Assembly (NCBI GenBank): GCA_026418755.1
Contig: JAOAAR010000128.1
Location: forward strand, 1-6,205
Direction of reading: 5' to 3'
Source of the DNA: Planctomycetota bacterium
GTDB lineage: Bacteria; Planctomycetota; SKW154
Length of the DNA: 6,205 nucleotides
Of this stretch, positions 4,056 through 6,205 are shown in pieces (the stretch's first letter is position 1; each line of letters opens with the position of its first letter). The position numbers and the translations under genes were made by a program. The notes beneath the pieces are model-generated. The model worked only from the letters and a program-made list of their open reading frames with translations. It was not told the DNA's origin and did no database searches.

Positions 4056-6205
4056 ATGAATAACAAAGAAGTCTCCGTCCCTGAATTGAAAAATCTCGAT
4101 GAACTACTCGAATGGCTGCAAAGTCCATCCGTTCAACTCCTCGTCAATAAAAACCCTGACGCCGCTCAAAAACTCGCTTCTCATCCTCACATCAAACCGC
4201 TCATCAATGAGTTTCTCTCCGCTTCAAAACACATCAAAACCGCAACTACCACACCTCCGCACTCTGAAACAGATACGCTCCGCTTCCTAACCCTCTCAAA
4301 CCCCGAAGACAGAGCGTTCATCGAGCAGGTGATTGAGTTTTATAAACAGCGTAGTGTTGTTATTGACGAATCGGCAAATGGCGAAAAAGGTGCATCACTT
4401 GAAAGTGCAAAGTTTGAGACGAAAGAAGAGGGAGCGGAGACGAAAGAGTTAACATCGTTCGGCAGGTATACGAATTTACGGAAACTTGCTGAAGGCGGGT
4501 TCGGTGCTGTATATATTGCATACGACCCGCAACTCGACAGGACGGTTGCATTGAAACTTTTGAAACTGCGCACACCGGCTGAGATAGAGCATTTTGAGAG
4601 CGAGGCAAGACTTGCTGCTAAACTGCGCCATCCAAACATTATCCCTGTTCACGAACTCGGCGTGCTGGAACTTCCCGGTATGCCAGCAGGCGCCACATCT
4701 CAACCATATTTTACGATGGACTATATCGCAGGTGTGACCCTCCGAAAACTCCTCGATAAAAACAGGTCTCTTTCAGTAAGAGATACATTTGAAATAATTC
4801 TGCCTGTTCTGGATGCGCTTCATTATGCGCACACAAACGGAGTGATTCATCGTGATATAAAACCTGAAAACATTTTCATTGATAAGGAGAACCGAATTTA
4901 TCTTGGCGATTTTGGCGTAGCGAAGGAGGTGAAAGGGGAGGGTAAGGTAACGGCATCGCGAATCGTCGGCACACCGCAATATATGAGCCCTGAGCAGGCA
5001 GAAGGGAAGGTTCTTGATTCAAGGAGCGATGTTTGGGCGGTCGGAGTGGTTCTTTATGAGTGTATAAGCGGAATAAGACCGTTTGATTCGGATACTGTCT
5101 ACGGTGTGTTTAAGAAGATTTGGAACGACGATGCAAAGAGTTTAAGAGCGATGAACAAGAAAGTGGATAAGGATGTTGAGACGATTGTGATGAGATGTTT
5201 GGAGAAGAATCCGAATAACAGATACGGTTCTGCGCTTGAGTTGAAGGAGGATATGGAGCGGTATTTGAGAGGAGAACTCATCAAGGCGAGACCTGTTGGA
5301 TTTGTAGAGAAACTCTATCGGAAGGCGAAGAGGAATAAGATTGCGAGTTTGAGTATTCTGGGGGTGTTGGTAGCAGGGATAATTGCTGGGGTTTTTGTTT
5401 GGAGGCAGAGGATAGAACATCAGAGAGAGATTATACGGAGGGAGGAGGAGGCGAGGGTTCAAAGGGAGATTGAATTAAAACAGAAGAGAGAAGAGGCGAG
5501 GAGGTTATTTGAGGAATCGTCAAATGCGTTTAATAAGGGCGAATATGAGAGAGCGATTGAGTTGGTGAGTAAATCTTTAACTCTTGTTCCTGATGATTCA
5601 GAAGCGTTGAGGTTGAAATCTGCGTGCGATGAAAAGATTGCGGAAAGGAGAGAGCGAGAAGAAAGGCGGAAGGGAGCGGAGGAGGTGTTGAAGAGAATCT
5701 TGATGGCAGCGACGGTGGAAGAGAAACTGAAGTTGTATGACGAGGCGGTTGGTGTTGACCCGAGTTATGTGAGCGCATACATAGCGAAAGGGGAGTTACT
5801 CAAAAACGAGAACAGATATGAAGAGGCGATTGCGGTATTTGAGAAGGTGATTGAGGTGGCGAGGAAAGAGGAAGACAGAAATGGCGAGGCGGTTGGAAAT
5901 TTCTTCATCGGGCTGATACTTTTAACGCAGGCGAGAGGGGCTTTGACAGCGAGAGGCGAAGAGACCATCTATGACAGAGAAAAATCCGATAAGGCATTTG
6001 CGTATTTCGAGAAAGCTAAGGAGTTGGTTCCTGATGTCCGTAACGCGTATACATTGTTTATAGATGCAGCGAAGGCATCCAAAAACAAAGACTACGATAG
6101 AGCGATAGGACTTTACGGTGAAGCGCTCAAATTAAAGAGCGATTTTTTTGAAGCGTCCGTCAATTGTGGGTATGTGAAGAATAACAAGGGTGATTATGAC
6201 GGAGC
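4056..6205 (+). CDS. Membrane-anchored Ser/Thr protein kinase with TPR tail; 3' end missing
   Basis: This Hanks-type kinase runs 716 codons to the window edge with no stop. ATG 4056 follows AGGAG by 8 nt. Residues 1-134 are an unrecognised helical region ending in an acidic linker. The kinase domain spans about 136-405: glycine loop LAEGGFGAVY (144-153), Lys167 in VALK, helix-C Glu183, HRDIKPEN (265-272), DFG (285-287), GTPQYMSPE (305-313) and DVWAVG (325-330). All catalytic residues are present, so it should be active and of the RD type. The glycine loop has Ala in place of its first Gly, a common bacterial variant. ARPVGFVEKLYRKAKRNK (411-428) leads into one membrane helix at about 429-449, then a Glu/Arg-rich coiled coil to about 483. 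TPR-like helix pairs follow, for example AFNKGEYERAIELVSKSL, NRYEEAIAVFEKVIEVA and KDYDRAIGLYGEALKL. The kinase should face the cytoplasm and the TPRs the far side of the membrane. Substrates and signal are unknown. Confidence 0.95.
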   Translation, partial: MNNKEVSVPELKNLDELLEWLQSPSVQLLVNKNPDAAQKLASHPHIKPLINEFLSASKHIKTATTTPPHSETDTLRFLTLSNPEDRAFIEQVIEFYKQRSVVIDESANGEKGASLESAKFETKEEGAETKELTSFGRYTNLRKLAEGGFGAVYIAYDPQLDRTVALKLLKLRTPAEIEHFESEARLAAKLRHPNIIPVHELGVLELPGMPAGATSQPYFTMDYIAGVTLRKLLDKNRSLSVRDTFEIILPVLDALHYAHTNGVIHRDIKPENIFIDKENRIYLGDFGVAKEVKGEGKVTASRIVGTPQYMSPEQAEGKVLDSRSDVWAVGVVLYECISGIRPFDSDTVYGVFKKIWNDDAKSLRAMNKKVDKDVETIVMRCLEKNPNNRYGSALELKEDMERYLRGELIKARPVGFVEKLYRKAKRNKIASLSILGVLVAGIIAGVFVWRQRIEHQREIIRREEEARVQREIELKQKREEARRLFEESSNAFNKGEYERAIELVSKSLTLVPDDSEALRLKSACDEKIAERREREERRKGAEEVLKRILMAATVEEKLKLYDEAVGVDPSYVSAYIAKGELLKNENRYEEAIAVFEKVIEVARKEEDRNGEAVGNFFIGLILLTQARGALTARGEETIYDREKSDKAFAYFEKAKELVPDVRNAYTLFIDAAKASKNKDYDRAIGLYGEALKLKSDFFEASVNCGYVKNNKGDYDG

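Noticed and set aside
4340..5968. Several minus-strand open frames of 60-106 codons within the kinase gene
   Set aside because: They are shadows of the kinase reading frame, which carries every catalytic motif; none has a ribosome site or recognisable content.

Overview
The window looks like a fragment of an uncultivated, Gram-negative-type bacterium, most plausibly a planctomycete or a relative. This lineage guess is inference. It rests on a membrane-anchored Ser/Thr kinase with a long TPR tail and a planctomycete-style juxtamembrane motif (ARPVGFVEKLYRK), and on a secreted HEAT-repeat/VWA-like protein. No rRNA, tRNA, CRISPR array or native mobile element is visible. The first 19 bases are the synthetic Tn5 mosaic end used in tagmentation libraries, so the left edge is a library artefact and not chromosome.

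Left arm (20-3848, all minus strand; read right to left). A compact gene run starts from a likely promoter at 3901-3929. It encodes a YbgC/4HBT-type acyl-CoA thioesterase, then a signal-peptide-bearing HEAT-repeat plus degenerate VWA protein (1 nt after the thioesterase stop), then a flavodoxin-fold NADPH-dependent FMN reductase/iron-sulfur flavoprotein (9 nt after). A roughly 135-nt gap with small inverted repeats follows. Next comes an easily missed 36-residue single-membrane-span ORF with a full Shine-Dalgarno sequence. Last is groEL, 42 nt further on, cut after 361 codons by the adapter. No groES or CIRCE operator is visible next to groEL.

Middle (3849-4055). A divergent intergenic region of about 207 nt holds back-to-back sigma70-like promoters, one for each arm.

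Right arm (4056-6205, plus strand). One long gene, open at the window end, encodes a Ser/Thr protein kinase. Its parts are an unrecognised N-terminal region, an intact kinase domain, one transmembrane helix, a charged coiled coil and several TPR units.

The genes do not form a pathway I can name. Points of interest are the 36-aa membrane ORF, the VWA-like domain that has lost most metal-site residues, the groES-less groEL context, and an abrupt strand-composition switch near 4320. That switch falls inside the kinase gene and close to the end of its unexplained N-terminal segment.
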